Of a DNA stretch of 61,373 nt, positions 18,449 to 29,496 are shown piece after piece. This stretch comes from Cellulosimicrobium cellulans. Its GTDB lineage: Bacteria; Actinomycetota; Actinomycetes; Actinomycetales; Cellulomonadaceae. The stretch's first letter is position 1. Each line of letters begins with the position of its first letter. The stretch covers positions 1 through 61,373 of the forward strand of contig NZ_BJNZ01000028.1 of the NCBI RefSeq assembly GCF_006539945.1. Reading direction: 5' to 3'. The position numbers and the translations under genes are program-made. A model generated the notes under the pieces. That model did not search any database, was not told the origin of the DNA, and was given only the letters and a program-made list of their open reading frames with translations.

Positions 18449-19780
18449 TCAGGCCGGCGGGCGCACGAGGCGTGCGTGGAACTGCATCGCCGAGACGTCC
18501 GTGAGCGAGGCGACCTGGTCCACGACGACGCGCAGCCGGGCCGCGTCGTCGGCGGCGGCCTCCCAGTCGGCTGCGAAGGACGGCTCGAGCGCGACGGGCG
18601 CTCGGTCGGCGAAGACGTGGACGAGGTCGGCGATGACCTCGCGCTGGCGCTGGTAGAGCGGCTCCTGCTCGCGCGGCGCCATGACGTAGGCGACCGCGAC
18701 GCCCTTGAGCACGAGGATCTCCGCGACCGTCTCGTCCGGGACCACGAGCCGCGCGGCGTACCGCGTGAGCGGCCCGTCCCCGTAGAGGGCGCGCGTCGCG
18801 TCCTGCGCCGCCCCGGTGAACCGGCCGATGAGCTGGCTCGTCGCGTCCTTGAGCGCAGCGAGCGCGCGGCGCGAGCCGTCGAACCCGGTGACCAGGTGCC
18901 CGGTGCCCTGCAGGCGCGTGATCGCGGCGTCGAGCGCCGCCTCGTCGTACGCGGTGCCGTACCAGGAGTGGACCGCGCGCACGACCCGGGCCCGCTCGTC
19001 GGGGTCGTCCAGCACCGCGAGCTCGATGCGCCCGCCCACGATCGCGTCCTCGACGTCGTGCACGGAGTACGACACGTCGTCCGCGAGGTCCATGACCTGC
19101 GCCTCGAGGCACTTCACCTGGCTCGGCGCGCCCGCGCGCAGCCAGTCGAACACGGGCCGGTCGTCCTCGTAGACACCGAACTTGTGCGTCGGACGTCCGT
19201 CGGCGCGCAGCGGCGCCTCCCCCGCGCCCCACGGGTACTTGACGCTCGCGTCGAGGCTCGCGCGCGTGAGGTTGAGCCCGTACGACCGCCCGTCCTCGTC
19301 GACGACCTTGGGGTCGAGCCGCGTGAGGAGGCGCAGCGTCTGCGCGTTCCCCTCGAACCCGCCGACGTCGACCGCGAGGTCCGCGAGCGCCCGCTCCCCG
19401 TTGTGCCCGAACGGCGGGTGCCCGAGGTCGTGCGCGAGGCACGCGGTGTCGACGATGTCCGGGTCGCACCCGAGCGCCTTGCCGATCTCGCGGCCCACCT
19501 GCGCGACCTCGAGCGTGTGCGTCAGGCGGGTCCGGACGAAGTCGTCGCTGCCCGGCCCGAGCACCTGCGTCTTGGCACCGAGGCGCCGCAGCGCCGACGA
19601 GTGGACGATGCGCGCGCGGTCGCGCTCGAACGGCGTGCGGGCCCGGGACTTGGCGGACTCCACGAACCACCGCTCGGTGTCGGCGTCCGAGTACGACGCC
19701 GTGCCCTCCTCGCCGCGCGCCGGGCGCGGCCCGGTCCCCACGACCGCGGGGTCGAACGCCTCCTGCTCGAACGTCTGCAC
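18449..19780 (-). CDS. dgt: deoxyguanosinetriphosphate triphosphohydrolase
   Basis: Splits dGTP to deoxyguanosine and triphosphate and so controls nucleotide pools. The 443-residue protein has the HD metal site: [20 protein letters not shown] and [15 protein letters not shown], then [17 protein letters not shown]. Within the N-terminus [12 protein letters not shown] is typical. The GTG at 19780 gives VQTFEQEAF, has no strong ribosome binding site and lies seven bases after TACGCT. A much longer frame upstream (to 20851) is a shadow of the amylase gene. It is divergent from the gene at 19892. Confidence 0.93.
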   Translation of the reverse strand: MQTFEQEAFDPAVVGTGPRPARGEEGTASYSDADTERWFVESAKSRARTPFERDRARIVHSSALRRLGAKTQVLGPGSDDFVRTRLTHTLEVAQVGREIGKALGCDPDIVDTACLAHDLGHPPFGHNGERALADLAVDVGGFEGNAQTLRLLTRLDPKVVDEDGRSYGLNLTRASLDASVKYPWGAGEAPLRADGRPTHKFGVYEDDRPVFDWLRAGAPSQVKCLEAQVMDLADDVSYSVHDVEDAIVGGRIELAVLDDPDERARVVRAVHSWYGTAYDEAALDAAITRLQGTGHLVTGFDGSRRALAALKDATSQLIGRFTGAAQDATRALYGDGPLTRYAARLVVPDETVAEILVLKGVAVAYVMAPREQEPLYQRQREVIADLVHVFADRAPVALEPSFAADWEAAADDAARLRVVVDQVASLTDVSAMQFHARLVRPPA

Positions 19781-19787
19781 GGGCCCC

Positions 19788-19793
19788 AGCGTA
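19788..19793 (-). promoter_or_regulatory. -10 element TACGCT, leaderless dgt
   Basis: On the minus strand TACGCT is followed by seven bases and the GTG of dgt. Confidence 0.5.
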
Positions 19794-19878
19794 ACGACGC
19801 CGGTCAGGCCGTGGCGGGAGCCGGGTCCGCGAGGCCCGGGTAGACGCCCGTCGCGCGGCGTGCGGGCGTGGTGGGGCG

Positions 19879-19884
19879 TAGCCT
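19879..19884 (+). promoter_or_regulatory. -10 element TAGCCT, leaderless conserved gene
   Basis: TAGCCT ends seven bases before the ATG at 19892. The divergent dgt -10 element is 85 bases away. Confidence 0.5.
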
Positions 19885-19891
19885 CGCGCAC

Positions 19892-20323
19892 ATGGGTGCA
19901 GCGCAGGCGCTCGAGCTGCGGGCCGTCACCGTCGACGGCCTGGTCGAGGTCGTCCCGTACGTCGACGGCCGCTCGCTCGTCGACCTCGTCGGACGGCACG
20001 AGTCGGCGCGCGGCTACTCCCCCGCGGGCGCGTACGGCGGGCTGGTTCCCGCGTTCTTCCGGTACGGCGACGCCGCGCACCAGTGGTACGGCCGTGGGCG
20101 GACGCCGTCGGGCGGGCACGCGTGGGTGCTCGCGTGCGACTGCCACGAGGCCGGGTGCTGGCCGTTCGAGGTGACGGTCGACGCCGACCCGACGACCGTC
20201 GTCTGGCGCGACCTCACCCAGCCGTTCCGGCCCGAGTGGGACTACTCCGCGCTCGGCGCGTTCACGTTCGACCGCGCGCAGTACGACGACGCCGTGCGCC
20301 AGGTCGCGCACCTCTTCCGCTGA
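19892..20323 (+). CDS. conserved hypothetical protein
   Basis: Protein of 143 residues, likely cytoplasmic. I do not recognise a characterised family. Features are [15 protein letters not shown] near the N-terminus, an aromatic PAFFRYGD, a [11 protein letters not shown] cysteine cluster that could bind metal or form disulphides, then [20 protein letters not shown] with several Trp. ATG at 19892 is preferred over GTG at 19868 because a -10 hexamer sits seven bases before it. Its stop is four bases from the convergent amylase stop. Function is unknown. Confidence 0.78.
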   Translation: MGAAQALELRAVTVDGLVEVVPYVDGRSLVDLVGRHESARGYSPAGAYGGLVPAFFRYGDAAHQWYGRGRTPSGGHAWVLACDCHEAGCWPFEVTVDADPTTVVWRDLTQPFRPEWDYSALGAFTFDRAQYDDAVRQVAHLFR

Positions 20324-20327
20324 GCGC

Positions 20328-22157
20328 TCAGCCCAGGCGCCACACCCCGACGGCCGGGCCGTCGCCCGCGAGCCGCGCGCCGCCGTCGTGCCGGGCGAGG
20401 TCCAGCGTGCCGTGCAGCCGCTCCGCCTCCCCGCGGCCCACGAGCCCCGGGTGCAGCGTGACGCCGTCCCACGGCGCGCGGGCGAGCGCGACGAGCACGC
20501 GCTCGCCGGGCGTCTCGCGCAGGTAGACGAGGGCGTCGTCGTCCACGTGCACCCAGCGCAGGCCGCCGTGGCGCAGCGCGTCGGAGCCGCGCCGCACCGC
20601 GACGAGCGCTCGGTACAGGTCGAACGTCGCGGCGTCCCAGCGTGCGCCGTCGTCCCACGGCATGGTCGCGCGACCGTGCTCGCCGTTGAGGCCCGTGAGC
20701 CCCACCTCGTCGCCCGCGAACACGACCGGCGTGCCGGGGTAGGTGAGCAGGAGCGTCGCCGCGACCTCGACCATCTCGCGCGAGCCGACGATCGAGCGCA
20801 GGCGCGGGGTGTCGTGCGACCCGAGCATGTTCCACTGCGACGCCGTGACACGCCACGGCAGCACGGCGTCGAACTCGCGCATGGTCGCGACGACGTCGCG
20901 CCCCCCGCGCCGCGGCGTGCGCACCGGCAGCCCGAGGTACGGCACGGGCGAGTCCGCCGGGGACAGCCACGTCCAGGCCGGACGCGTGAACGCCGAGTAG
21001 TTCATGTTCGCGTGCCAGCCGTCGCCCGCGAGGTCGCCCGAGGCGTCGTGGAAGTGCTCCGCGACGAGCGCCGCCTCGGGGTTCGCGGCCTGCATGGTCG
21101 CGCGCAGGCGCCGCGCGACCTCGAGCGTGCGGTCCTCGGCACCGAACCGGCCGGTCATGTTCGCGACGTCGATCCGCCAGCCGTCGAGACCGAACGGCTC
21201 GCCCAGGTAGCGCCCGACGACGGAGCCGGGCCCGTCGATCATGCGCGCCCCGAGCTCGGCCGAGCCGTACGACAGCTTGGGCAGCGACGCGTGCTCGAGC
21301 CAGCCCACGTACCCGGGCTCGCCGTCGGTCCAGTAGTAGAAGTCGCGCTCCGGTGCGCCGGGGTCCGCGAGCGCCCGCGCGAACCACTCGTGCCCGGCGC
21401 CCGTGTGGTTGGTCGTGAGGTCGCCCATGACGCGCAGCCCGCGCGCGTGCGCGGCGCGGATCAGCGATGCGTACGCCGCGTCCCCGCCGAGCAGCGGGTC
21501 GACGTGGTCGAACGTGCTCGCGTCGTAGCGGTGGTTGGACCGGCCCGGGAAGACAGGGGTCGTGTACAGGGTCGTCACACCGAGCGCGACGAGGTGGTCG
21601 AGCCGCTCCTCGACCCCCGCGAGGTCGCCCCCGTAGAGCTGCGTCCCGACGTCGGGCCCCGACCCGTGCGGCTCGTCGCCCCAGGCCGCCGGGACGGCCC
21701 ACTCCGGGAGCGGGCGCCCGTCGGCCGCGGCCGAGCGGGCGAACCGGTCCGGGAAGACCTGGTAGACGACGCCGTCGCGCATCCACGCGGGCGCCCCCTC
21801 GTGGACGGTGAGGCGGAAGTCCGCGGCGTCGGGCACGTCGCGGTCCCACACCCCGCGGCCGTTGAGCCAGCGGTACCCGCGCTCGCCCTCGTCGAGGAAG
21901 AACCGGTACCCCGTCTCGGGGTTGTGCACGAGCACCTCGGCGACGTACCAGTCCTCGTGCTCGTCCGAGCGGTCGAGGCGCGCGGGCGCGAGCCGGGGCT
22001 CGCCGTCGCGCACGGTGCGCAGCCACACGTCGCGCACGCCCGCCGACCGGGGGACGCGTACGCGGACCGGGACCGTGTCCCCGAGGGCGGGGACGCCCTC
22101 GGGGACGTACAGCGCCGAGCCGTCGTGGTGCGGGACGGGGGTGGCGACGTCGCGCAC
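20328..22157 (-). CDS. GH13 alpha-amylase/cyclomaltodextrinase-type enzyme
   Basis: Cytoplasmic glycoside hydrolase family 13, 609 residues, with no signal peptide. An N-terminal beta domain (residues 1-125) is of the kind seen in neopullulanases and maltogenic amylases. Catalytic regions are clear: [17 protein letters not shown] with the Asp nucleophile, LVAEHFHD with the Glu, and MLGSHDTPR. Probable substrate is imported maltodextrin or cyclodextrin. The GTG at 22157 starts four bases after the malG stop, so the gene is the last of malE-malF-malG-amylase. Exact activity (maltogenic, cyclomaltodextrinase or pullulan-type) cannot be fixed. Confidence 0.88.
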   Translation of the reverse strand: MRDVATPVPHHDGSALYVPEGVPALGDTVPVRVRVPRSAGVRDVWLRTVRDGEPRLAPARLDRSDEHEDWYVAEVLVHNPETGYRFFLDEGERGYRWLNGRGVWDRDVPDAADFRLTVHEGAPAWMRDGVVYQVFPDRFARSAAADGRPLPEWAVPAAWGDEPHGSGPDVGTQLYGGDLAGVEERLDHLVALGVTTLYTTPVFPGRSNHRYDASTFDHVDPLLGGDAAYASLIRAAHARGLRVMGDLTTNHTGAGHEWFARALADPGAPERDFYYWTDGEPGYVGWLEHASLPKLSYGSAELGARMIDGPGSVVGRYLGEPFGLDGWRIDVANMTGRFGAEDRTLEVARRLRATMQAANPEAALVAEHFHDASGDLAGDGWHANMNYSAFTRPAWTWLSPADSPVPYLGLPVRTPRRGGRDVVATMREFDAVLPWRVTASQWNMLGSHDTPRLRSIVGSREMVEVAATLLLTYPGTPVVFAGDEVGLTGLNGEHGRATMPWDDGARWDAATFDLYRALVAVRRGSDALRHGGLRWVHVDDDALVYLRETPGERVLVALARAPWDGVTLHPGLVGRGEAERLHGTLDLARHDGGARLAGDGPAVGVWRLG

Positions 22158-22161
22158 GCGG

Positions 22162-23079
22162 TCAGCCCTTCACGGAACCGGCGGTGAGACCGCCGACGAT
22201 GTACTTCTGGAGGTAGAGGAACAGCGCGAGCACGGGCAGCGCGGAGATCACGGCGCCGGCCGTGAACAGGCCCCAGTTCGCCTCCTTGAGCGACGACACC
22301 CACCCGTAGAGACCGACGGCGAGCGTCCAGTTGCGCTCCGACGTGAGGACGATGCGCGCGATGATGAACTCGCCGAACGTGCTGATGAACGACAGCAGCG
22401 CGACGACCGCGAGGATCGGCGCCACCAGGCGCAGGATGATCGTCCAGTAGATCTGCGAGTGCGTGGCGCCGTCGATCTTGGCGGCCTCGTCGAGCTCGCG
22501 CGGGACCGTGTTGAAGAACCCGTACATGAGGAACGTGTTCACGCCGAGCGCGCCGCCCAGGTACACGGCGATGAGGGCGATCTTGCTGTTCAGGCCGAGG
22601 ATCGGGACGACGTTCCCGAGCCCGATGAGCAGCAGGAAGATCGCCACGAACGCGAGCATCTGCGGGAACATCTGGACGATGAGCAGCGACGTGAGGCCCA
22701 TGCGGCGACCGGCGAACCGGAAGCGAGAGAAGGCGTACGCGGCGGCCGCGCCCATGAGGACCGTGCCGACGGACGTCGCGACCGCGATCACGAGCGTGTT
22801 GCCCATCCACGTCCAGAACATCGTGGTGCCGAGCTCGGCGTAGTTCGCGCCGCTCACGTCCGAGAAGAGCGTGTTGGAGCCGGTGAGCGTGCCGTTCTCC
22901 GACAGGGAGGCCGAGAGGACGTAGACGAGCGGGAAGGCCGCGTAGACGACGGCGATCACGCCGACGACGTGCCGCCAGCCGAGCTCGGAGAACCAGCGGC
23001 CCGGCTTCATGCGGGTCCGCGGGATCGAGGACGGGGCGGGCCGACCGCCGACGACGGGGGGTGCCTGGGTGGTCGCCAT
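22162..23079 (-). CDS. malG: maltose/maltodextrin ABC permease MalG
   Basis: Second membrane subunit of the importer, 305 residues with six hydrophobic helices. The conserved EAA loop EAAKIDGATHSQIYWTIILRL, which docks the ATPase, is at about residues 203-223 and the C-terminal FLYLQKYIVGGLTAGSVKG is typical of MalG. The ATG at 23079 is one base after the malF stop, with GAGGAG inside the end of malF. A longer frame to 23208 overlaps malF and is rejected. Confidence 0.94.
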   Translation of the reverse strand: MATTQAPPVVGGRPAPSSIPRTRMKPGRWFSELGWRHVVGVIAVVYAAFPLVYVLSASLSENGTLTGSNTLFSDVSGANYAELGTTMFWTWMGNTLVIAVATSVGTVLMGAAAAYAFSRFRFAGRRMGLTSLLIVQMFPQMLAFVAIFLLLIGLGNVVPILGLNSKIALIAVYLGGALGVNTFLMYGFFNTVPRELDEAAKIDGATHSQIYWTIILRLVAPILAVVALLSFISTFGEFIIARIVLTSERNWTLAVGLYGWVSSLKEANWGLFTAGAVISALPVLALFLYLQKYIVGGLTAGSVKG

Positions 23080-23080
23080 G

Positions 23081-24724
23081 TCAGCTGATCTCCTCGAACT
23101 TGCGCGTGCTGCGGAAGGCGATGGCCGAGATCGTCCCCACGATGACGAAGATGACGATCGACAGCGCGCTCGCGAGACCGAAGTCCTTCTGCGCGGACCC
23201 GTCGACACCCGAGATCGAGTAGACCATCGAGATGAGGATGTCGGTGTGGCCGAGGGGGACGGACGCGTCGGCGAACCGTGGACCGCCGCCGGTGAGCATG
23301 TAGATGAGCGTGAAGTTGTTGAAGTTGAAGGCGAACGACGAGATGAGCAGCGGCGCGGTCGCGATGAGCAGGAGCGGCAGCGTGATGGACCGCCACATGC
23401 GCCAGCGTCCTGCGCCGTCGATCTTCGCCGCCTCCGTCACGTCGCCCGGCAACGACTGGAGGGCGCCCGTGCAGATGAGGAACATGTAGGGGAAGCCCAG
23501 CCACAGGTTCACGCCGAGCACGGAGAGCTTCGCGAGCCACGGGTCCGTGAGCCACGGGATGTGCGCGCCGCCGAGGATCACCTCGTTGATGAACCCGAAG
23601 CGCGTGTTGAGCAGGCCGGACCACAGCAGCGCGGCGAGGAACCCCGGGATCGCGTACGGCAGGATCATGAGCGTGCGGTAGACCTTGCGCCCGCGCATCC
23701 GCGTGTCGTTGAAGACGATCGCGAGGAAGAGGCCGAGCAGGAACGTCGTGACGACCGAGCCGATCGCGAAGACGAACGTCCACACGAGGATCTTGACGAA
23801 CGGCTGCGCGTAGCGGGCGTCGGAGAACGCGGTGACGAAGTTGTCGAACCCGACGGGCACGCGCCACCCGACCGCGAGGGTGGAGCCGTCGGGAGCCTGG
23901 AACTGGCCCTCGTCGTTCGGCGTGTAGACGGTGCCGGTCGTCGTGTCGGTCATGGTGTCCGCCGCGGCGTCCCACTCGAGCGCCGAGGTGTAGACGTATC
24001 CGGTTCGCGCGTCCGTGGTGCGGATCGACCCGTCCTCCGGGTCGTCCGAGACCGGCACACGGAGCTCGGTCACCTCGGCCTGGCGCTGGAGCACCTGGTC
24101 GCGGGGCAGCACGGTGAAGCCGGGGACGTCGGTCGCGCGCCCGTCCTCGACCGTCGCGCCGTCCACGGTGGCAAGCGGCCGGTCTGCCGTCCCGGCCTCG
24201 ACCTCGCCGTCCTCGGTGACGACCGCGAAGCCGAGCGCGTCGCCGTCCTCGACCACGGTGAGAGCCGACGAGGGGGAGCCCTCGACGCGGCGCTCGTTCT
24301 GGATCAGCAGCGCGGAGACCGCCTGCTCCTTGGTCGCGTTGTGCCCGGTGCCGTAGTTGGTGAAGGCGACGTACCCGGTGTAGCCGACCACGAAGATCTG
24401 GTAGACGAGGAGGAAGAGCAGGCCGGGAAGGATGTACTTGAGCGGGAGCGCGCGCTTCGAGAAGTACACCCAGTTCGCGACCACGAGCATCGCGAGGGAC
24501 GCCACGAGGATCCCGTACGAGCCCTCGGTCCACGCGGACCAGACCACGTACACGCCGAGCGCGTCGACGACGGCCATGAGCGCGAGCTTGACGAAGAACC
24601 CGGGGCTGTAGTCGCGCGCGTGCGAGGCGTCCGCAGCGCGCAGCCCACGGGTGCGCCGCGGCGGCGGCCCGTCGGTTCCGAGAGGGCCGACTTCCGCGTC
24701 GGTCGTGGTCTGTGGGGCGGACAT
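23081..24724 (-). CDS. malF: maltose/maltodextrin ABC permease MalF
   Basis: First membrane subunit, 547 residues. Three N-terminal helices (residues about 47-130) precede a large extracellular domain (about 135-275), the P2-type insert of MalF proteins, then the core helices with the EAA loop VTEAAKIDGAGRWRMWRSI. The ATG at 24724 follows GGAGGCACC. It lies after malE with a 149-base gap that contains a hairpin, and before malG with one base between. Confidence 0.94.
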   Translation of the reverse strand: MSAPQTTTDAEVGPLGTDGPPPRRTRGLRAADASHARDYSPGFFVKLALMAVVDALGVYVVWSAWTEGSYGILVASLAMLVVANWVYFSKRALPLKYILPGLLFLLVYQIFVVGYTGYVAFTNYGTGHNATKEQAVSALLIQNERRVEGSPSSALTVVEDGDALGFAVVTEDGEVEAGTADRPLATVDGATVEDGRATDVPGFTVLPRDQVLQRQAEVTELRVPVSDDPEDGSIRTTDARTGYVYTSALEWDAAADTMTDTTTGTVYTPNDEGQFQAPDGSTLAVGWRVPVGFDNFVTAFSDARYAQPFVKILVWTFVFAIGSVVTTFLLGLFLAIVFNDTRMRGRKVYRTLMILPYAIPGFLAALLWSGLLNTRFGFINEVILGGAHIPWLTDPWLAKLSVLGVNLWLGFPYMFLICTGALQSLPGDVTEAAKIDGAGRWRMWRSITLPLLLIATAPLLISSFAFNFNNFTLIYMLTGGGPRFADASVPLGHTDILISMVYSISGVDGSAQKDFGLASALSIVIFVIVGTISAIAFRSTRKFEEIS

Positions 24725-24817
24725 CCTGGTGCCTCCGAGGTCGTGACGCGGTTCGTCCCGCGTCGTCCCGTGTGTCGTCGTGCCGCGTCGCGGCCGGTGC
24801 CGGACCGTCGGTCACGC

Positions 24818-24853
24818 CGTCGCGGCACGCAGGTGACCCTGCGCACCGCGACG
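24818..24853 (-). ncRNA. stem-loop between malE and malF
   Basis: CGTCGCGG pairs with CCGCGACG and, inside, CGCAGG with CCTGCG, with a symmetric CA/CA internal loop and a four-base apex. It lies 20 bases after the malE stop in the malEFG transcript. By analogy with the REP hairpins of enteric malE, it may protect malE mRNA so that binding protein exceeds permease. That role is inferred. Confidence 0.55.
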
Positions 24854-24873
24854 GCGGTCCGGTCCGAGCCGGG

Positions 24874-26106
24874 TCAGGAGCCCATCGCGCCCTGGATGTC
24901 GGCGATCATCTTGTCCCAGGTGGGGACGGGGTCGGCACCGCTGACGATCGCGGCCTCCGTCACGCCCCAGAAGCTCCAGACGGACGCCATCTCGGGGATC
25001 GACGGCATCGGCACGGCCTCGGCACCGACGGCGCGGAAGCCCGCGACGATCGGGTCGCCCGCAGAGGCGGAGTCGGCCGCGACCGTCAGCGCCGGCGGAC
25101 GGTTGCCTGCCTGGTAGAGGGCGAGCTGCGCCTCCTCGGTCGAGAGGAAGTTGACGAGGAAGTCGTTCGCGACGATCGCGTTCTTGCTCTCGGCGCTGAG
25201 GTAGAAGCCCTGGACGCCGACGAACGGCTGAGCGGGCTGCCCACCCGCGGTCGGGATCGGGTCGATCGACAGGTCCATGCCCTCGAACGAGTCGATCATC
25301 CACGGGCCGCCGACGATGAACGGGGACTCGCCGTTCTTGAACGCCTCGACGGCGATGTCGTACGTGGTGTCCTGGCTGAGCACGCCGGCCGCGCCCTGCG
25401 CGCCGAGCCACTGCGCGAACGCCTGGCCCTCCGGGCCGCCCATCGCGAGCTCGGACGAGTAGCTGCCGTCCTCGTTCTGCGTGAAGACCGGGGCGCCGAA
25501 CGACGTCTGGAACGGGTAGTGGGTGTACGGGTCACCCTTGTCACCGTCGGACTGGACGAGGATCGGGAACTTCGTCCCCGCAGCCTGGCCGGCGGCGACG
25601 GCCTCGTCCCACGTGGCAGGCGCCTCCGGCGCGAGAGCGGTGTTGCGGATCAGGGCGATGTTCTCGATCGCGTAGGGCAGGCCGTAGACCTGGCCGTCCT
25701 GCGTGAACGCCTCGATGGAGACGTCCTCGAACTCGGCCGCCTTGTCGCCGAGCTCGAGCGGGGCCACGACGCCGTTCGTCGTGAGCTCACCGAGCCAGTC
25801 GTGCGCGCCGACCGTGATGTCGGGGCCCTCGCCCGTCGGGACCTGCGCGAGGAAGTCCGCGCGGATGTCCTCGAAGTTCTTGAGGACGACCTCGACGGTC
25901 GTGCCGGTCTCCGACTCGAAGGACTCGGCCGCCGCGGTCACGGCGTCCTGACGGGTCTCGTCGACCCAGACGGTGAGCGCGCCGCCGCCGGAGGTCTCCT
26001 CCGCGCTCGGCTCGTCGGTGCTCTCGTCTCCCGAGCCGCCGGACGAGCAGGCGGCCAGCGCCAACGTCGTGGTCAGCGCGGCGGCAAGAAGGATGCTCCG
26101 TCGCAT
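24874..26106 (-). CDS. malE: maltose/maltodextrin-binding lipoprotein MalE
   Basis: Solute-binding protein of 410 residues, secreted and lipid-anchored. The signal peptide ends in the lipobox LAACSS, with the modified Cys at residue 20, followed by a Ser/Asp/Glu-rich linker. The mature part shows VWVDETRQDAV, ADFLAQVPTGEGPDI, GLPYAIENIALIRN and VGGPWMIDSF, all typical of MalE. ATG at 26106 follows GGGAG. It is first in the operon and divergent from the LacI regulator, sharing the operator region. Confidence 0.93.
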   Translation of the reverse strand: MRRSILLAAALTTTLALAACSSGGSGDESTDEPSAEETSGGGALTVWVDETRQDAVTAAAESFESETGTTVEVVLKNFEDIRADFLAQVPTGEGPDITVGAHDWLGELTTNGVVAPLELGDKAAEFEDVSIEAFTQDGQVYGLPYAIENIALIRNTALAPEAPATWDEAVAAGQAAGTKFPILVQSDGDKGDPYTHYPFQTSFGAPVFTQNEDGSYSSELAMGGPEGQAFAQWLGAQGAAGVLSQDTTYDIAVEAFKNGESPFIVGGPWMIDSFEGMDLSIDPIPTAGGQPAQPFVGVQGFYLSAESKNAIVANDFLVNFLSTEEAQLALYQAGNRPPALTVAADSASAGDPIVAGFRAVGAEAVPMPSIPEMASVWSFWGVTEAAIVSGADPVPTWDKMIADIQGAMGS

Positions 26107-26207
26107 CAGTGGTCACTCCCAGCATGTTGCAGTGCGGTGGTGGCCGACGTCGGTTCGCACCGACCGTGGCCCTGATGCGACGACGGTAGATCGCGAGGTG
26201 GCACGGA

Positions 26208-26245
26208 TGCAAGTCGTTGCGGTAACTTTCATGCAACGCTTTGCA
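26208..26245. promoter_or_regulatory. tandem LacI/MalR-type operators between malE and lacI
   Basis: TGCAACGCTTTGCA at 26232-26245 has perfect five-base half sites (TGCAA/TTGCA); TGCAAGTCGTTGCG at 26208-26221 is an imperfect copy, 24 bases apart centre to centre. They sit about 105-140 bases from each start codon, in the shared promoter region, so one repressor could control both directions. The downstream alpha-glucosidase has a related site at 27509. Confidence 0.7.
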
Positions 26246-26349
26246 GGGCGCCGTCCGGCGCCCACCCGCCTCCCCCGGCCGACGGGTTCGCGCGCCTCCG
26301 CACGGAGATTCGCGGCTCACCGGCCGGACGACCAGGACGAGGAGGTCCG

Positions 26350-27408
26350 GTGTCCCCTACGCTTCCCCATGTGCGCACCCGTCTCAGCGATCTCGCCGCC
26401 CAGGCCGGCGTCTCCACCGCGACGGTCTCGCGCGTCCTCAACGGGAAGCCCGGCGTCGCGAGCGAGACCCGCCAGGCGGTGCTCGCGGCTCTCGACGTGC
26501 TGGGCTACGAACGTCCCTCGACGCTGCGCACCCGCTCCGCCGGCCTCGTGGGGCTCGTCGTCCCCGAGCTGACGAACCCCGTCTTCCCCGCGTTCGCCCA
26601 GACCATCGAGTCGCTCCTGTCGGAGCACGGGTACACGCCGCTGCTGTGCACGCAGTCGCCCGGCGGCACGACCGAGGACGACTACGTCGACATGCTCATG
26701 GACCACGCGGTCGACGGCATCGTCTTCGTCTCGGGCCTGCACGCCGACACGCAGGCGAGCCACGAGCGCTACGAGCGCCTGCGCAGCCGCGGCATCCCGA
26801 TCGTGCTGGTGAACGGCTTCGCCGAGGGCATCGACGCGCCGTTCGTCTCCCCCGACGACGTCGCGAGCGTCGAGCTGTCGGTGCGGCACCTGGTCTCGCT
26901 CGGGCACCGCAACGTCGGGCTCGCGATCGGGCCGGACCGGTTCGTCCCTGCCCGGCGCAAGCTTGCGAGCTTCGCCGAGTCGCTCGTGCGTCACGGGCTC
27001 GTCGCCGACGAGTCCGAGGCGGGGGAACACGTCGTCGTCACCCTGTACACCGTCGAGGGCGGGCAGGCGGCGGCCGGCGAGCTCATCGACTCCGGCCACA
27101 CCGCGATCATCTGCGGGTCCGACCTCATGGCGCTCGGCGCGATCCGCGCGGCCCGCTCGCGCGGCCTGCGCGTACCCCAGGACGTCTCGGTCGTGGGCTA
27201 CGACGACTCGCCGCTGATCGCCTTCACGGACCCGCCGCTCACCACGGTGCGCCAGCCCGTCAACGCCATGGCGCACGCCGCGGTGAGTGCGCTGCTCACC
27301 GAGATCGCGGGCGAGCGCGCTCCGCGCTCGGAGCTCCTGTTCCAGCCGGAGCTCATCGTCCGCGACTCCACGGGCGCCGCCCCGGCGACGGGCTCGCCCA
27401 CCGCCTGA
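26350..27408 (+). CDS. LacI-family regulator, probable MalR
   Basis: Repressor of 352 residues. The N-terminal HTH is clear: RLSDLAAQAGVSTATVSRVLNGKPGVASETR with residues to about 45, then the LGYERPSTLR hinge. The periplasmic-binding-like effector domain includes GLVVPELTNPVFPAFAQTIES, GHRNVGLAIGP and DVSVVGYDDSPLIAFTDPPLTTVRQP. The GTG at 26350 follows AGGAGGT closely; an alternative GTG at 26371 would have poor spacing. Its place between malE and the alpha-glucosidase suggests maltose or maltodextrin as the inducer. Confidence 0.9.
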   Translation: MSPTLPHVRTRLSDLAAQAGVSTATVSRVLNGKPGVASETRQAVLAALDVLGYERPSTLRTRSAGLVGLVVPELTNPVFPAFAQTIESLLSEHGYTPLLCTQSPGGTTEDDYVDMLMDHAVDGIVFVSGLHADTQASHERYERLRSRGIPIVLVNGFAEGIDAPFVSPDDVASVELSVRHLVSLGHRNVGLAIGPDRFVPARRKLASFAESLVRHGLVADESEAGEHVVVTLYTVEGGQAAAGELIDSGHTAIICGSDLMALGAIRAARSRGLRVPQDVSVVGYDDSPLIAFTDPPLTTVRQPVNAMAHAAVSALLTEIAGERAPRSELLFQPELIVRDSTGAAPATGSPTA

Positions 27409-27508
27409 CGGCACCACGCCGGCGCAGCACGAACGCGGCGCGACGCACGCCGCGGCGTCGACGACCACCCCTCCGGACCGCCGGACGGAGACCCGTCGTC
27501 CCGCCACC

Positions 27509-27520
27509 GCAAGCGCTTAC
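27509..27520. promoter_or_regulatory. LacI-type operator before the alpha-glucosidase
   Basis: GCAAGCGCTTAC contains the palindrome AAGCGCTT, the core of many LacI/MalR and CRE-like sites. It lies about 95 bases before the alpha-glucosidase start. Confidence 0.6.
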
Positions 27521-27612
27521 ACTCGACGGAGGGTCGGCGTCACCCCCGCTCCGTCTGCCGAGTGATCCCCCCTGAAGAACCCGCCACCACGCACGTGAGG
27601 ACCGACAGCTCG

Positions 27613-29448
<1,836 letters not shown>

Positions 29449-29464
29449 CCGGGTGAGCCGAGCA

Positions 29465-29494
29465 ACGGCCGGGGTCCGCGAGGGCCCCGGCCGT
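29465..29494. terminator. Bidirectional terminator after the alpha-glucosidase
   Basis: Thirteen-base-pair stem (29465-29477 with 29482-29494, one G-T pair) and a four-base loop between two convergent genes. Confidence 0.8.
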
Positions 29495-29496
29495 CC

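Noticed and set aside
20328-20851. 800-codon frame joining dgt with the amylase region
   Set aside because: The extra sequence beyond 19780 is antisense or out-of-frame to known genes and has low complexity.
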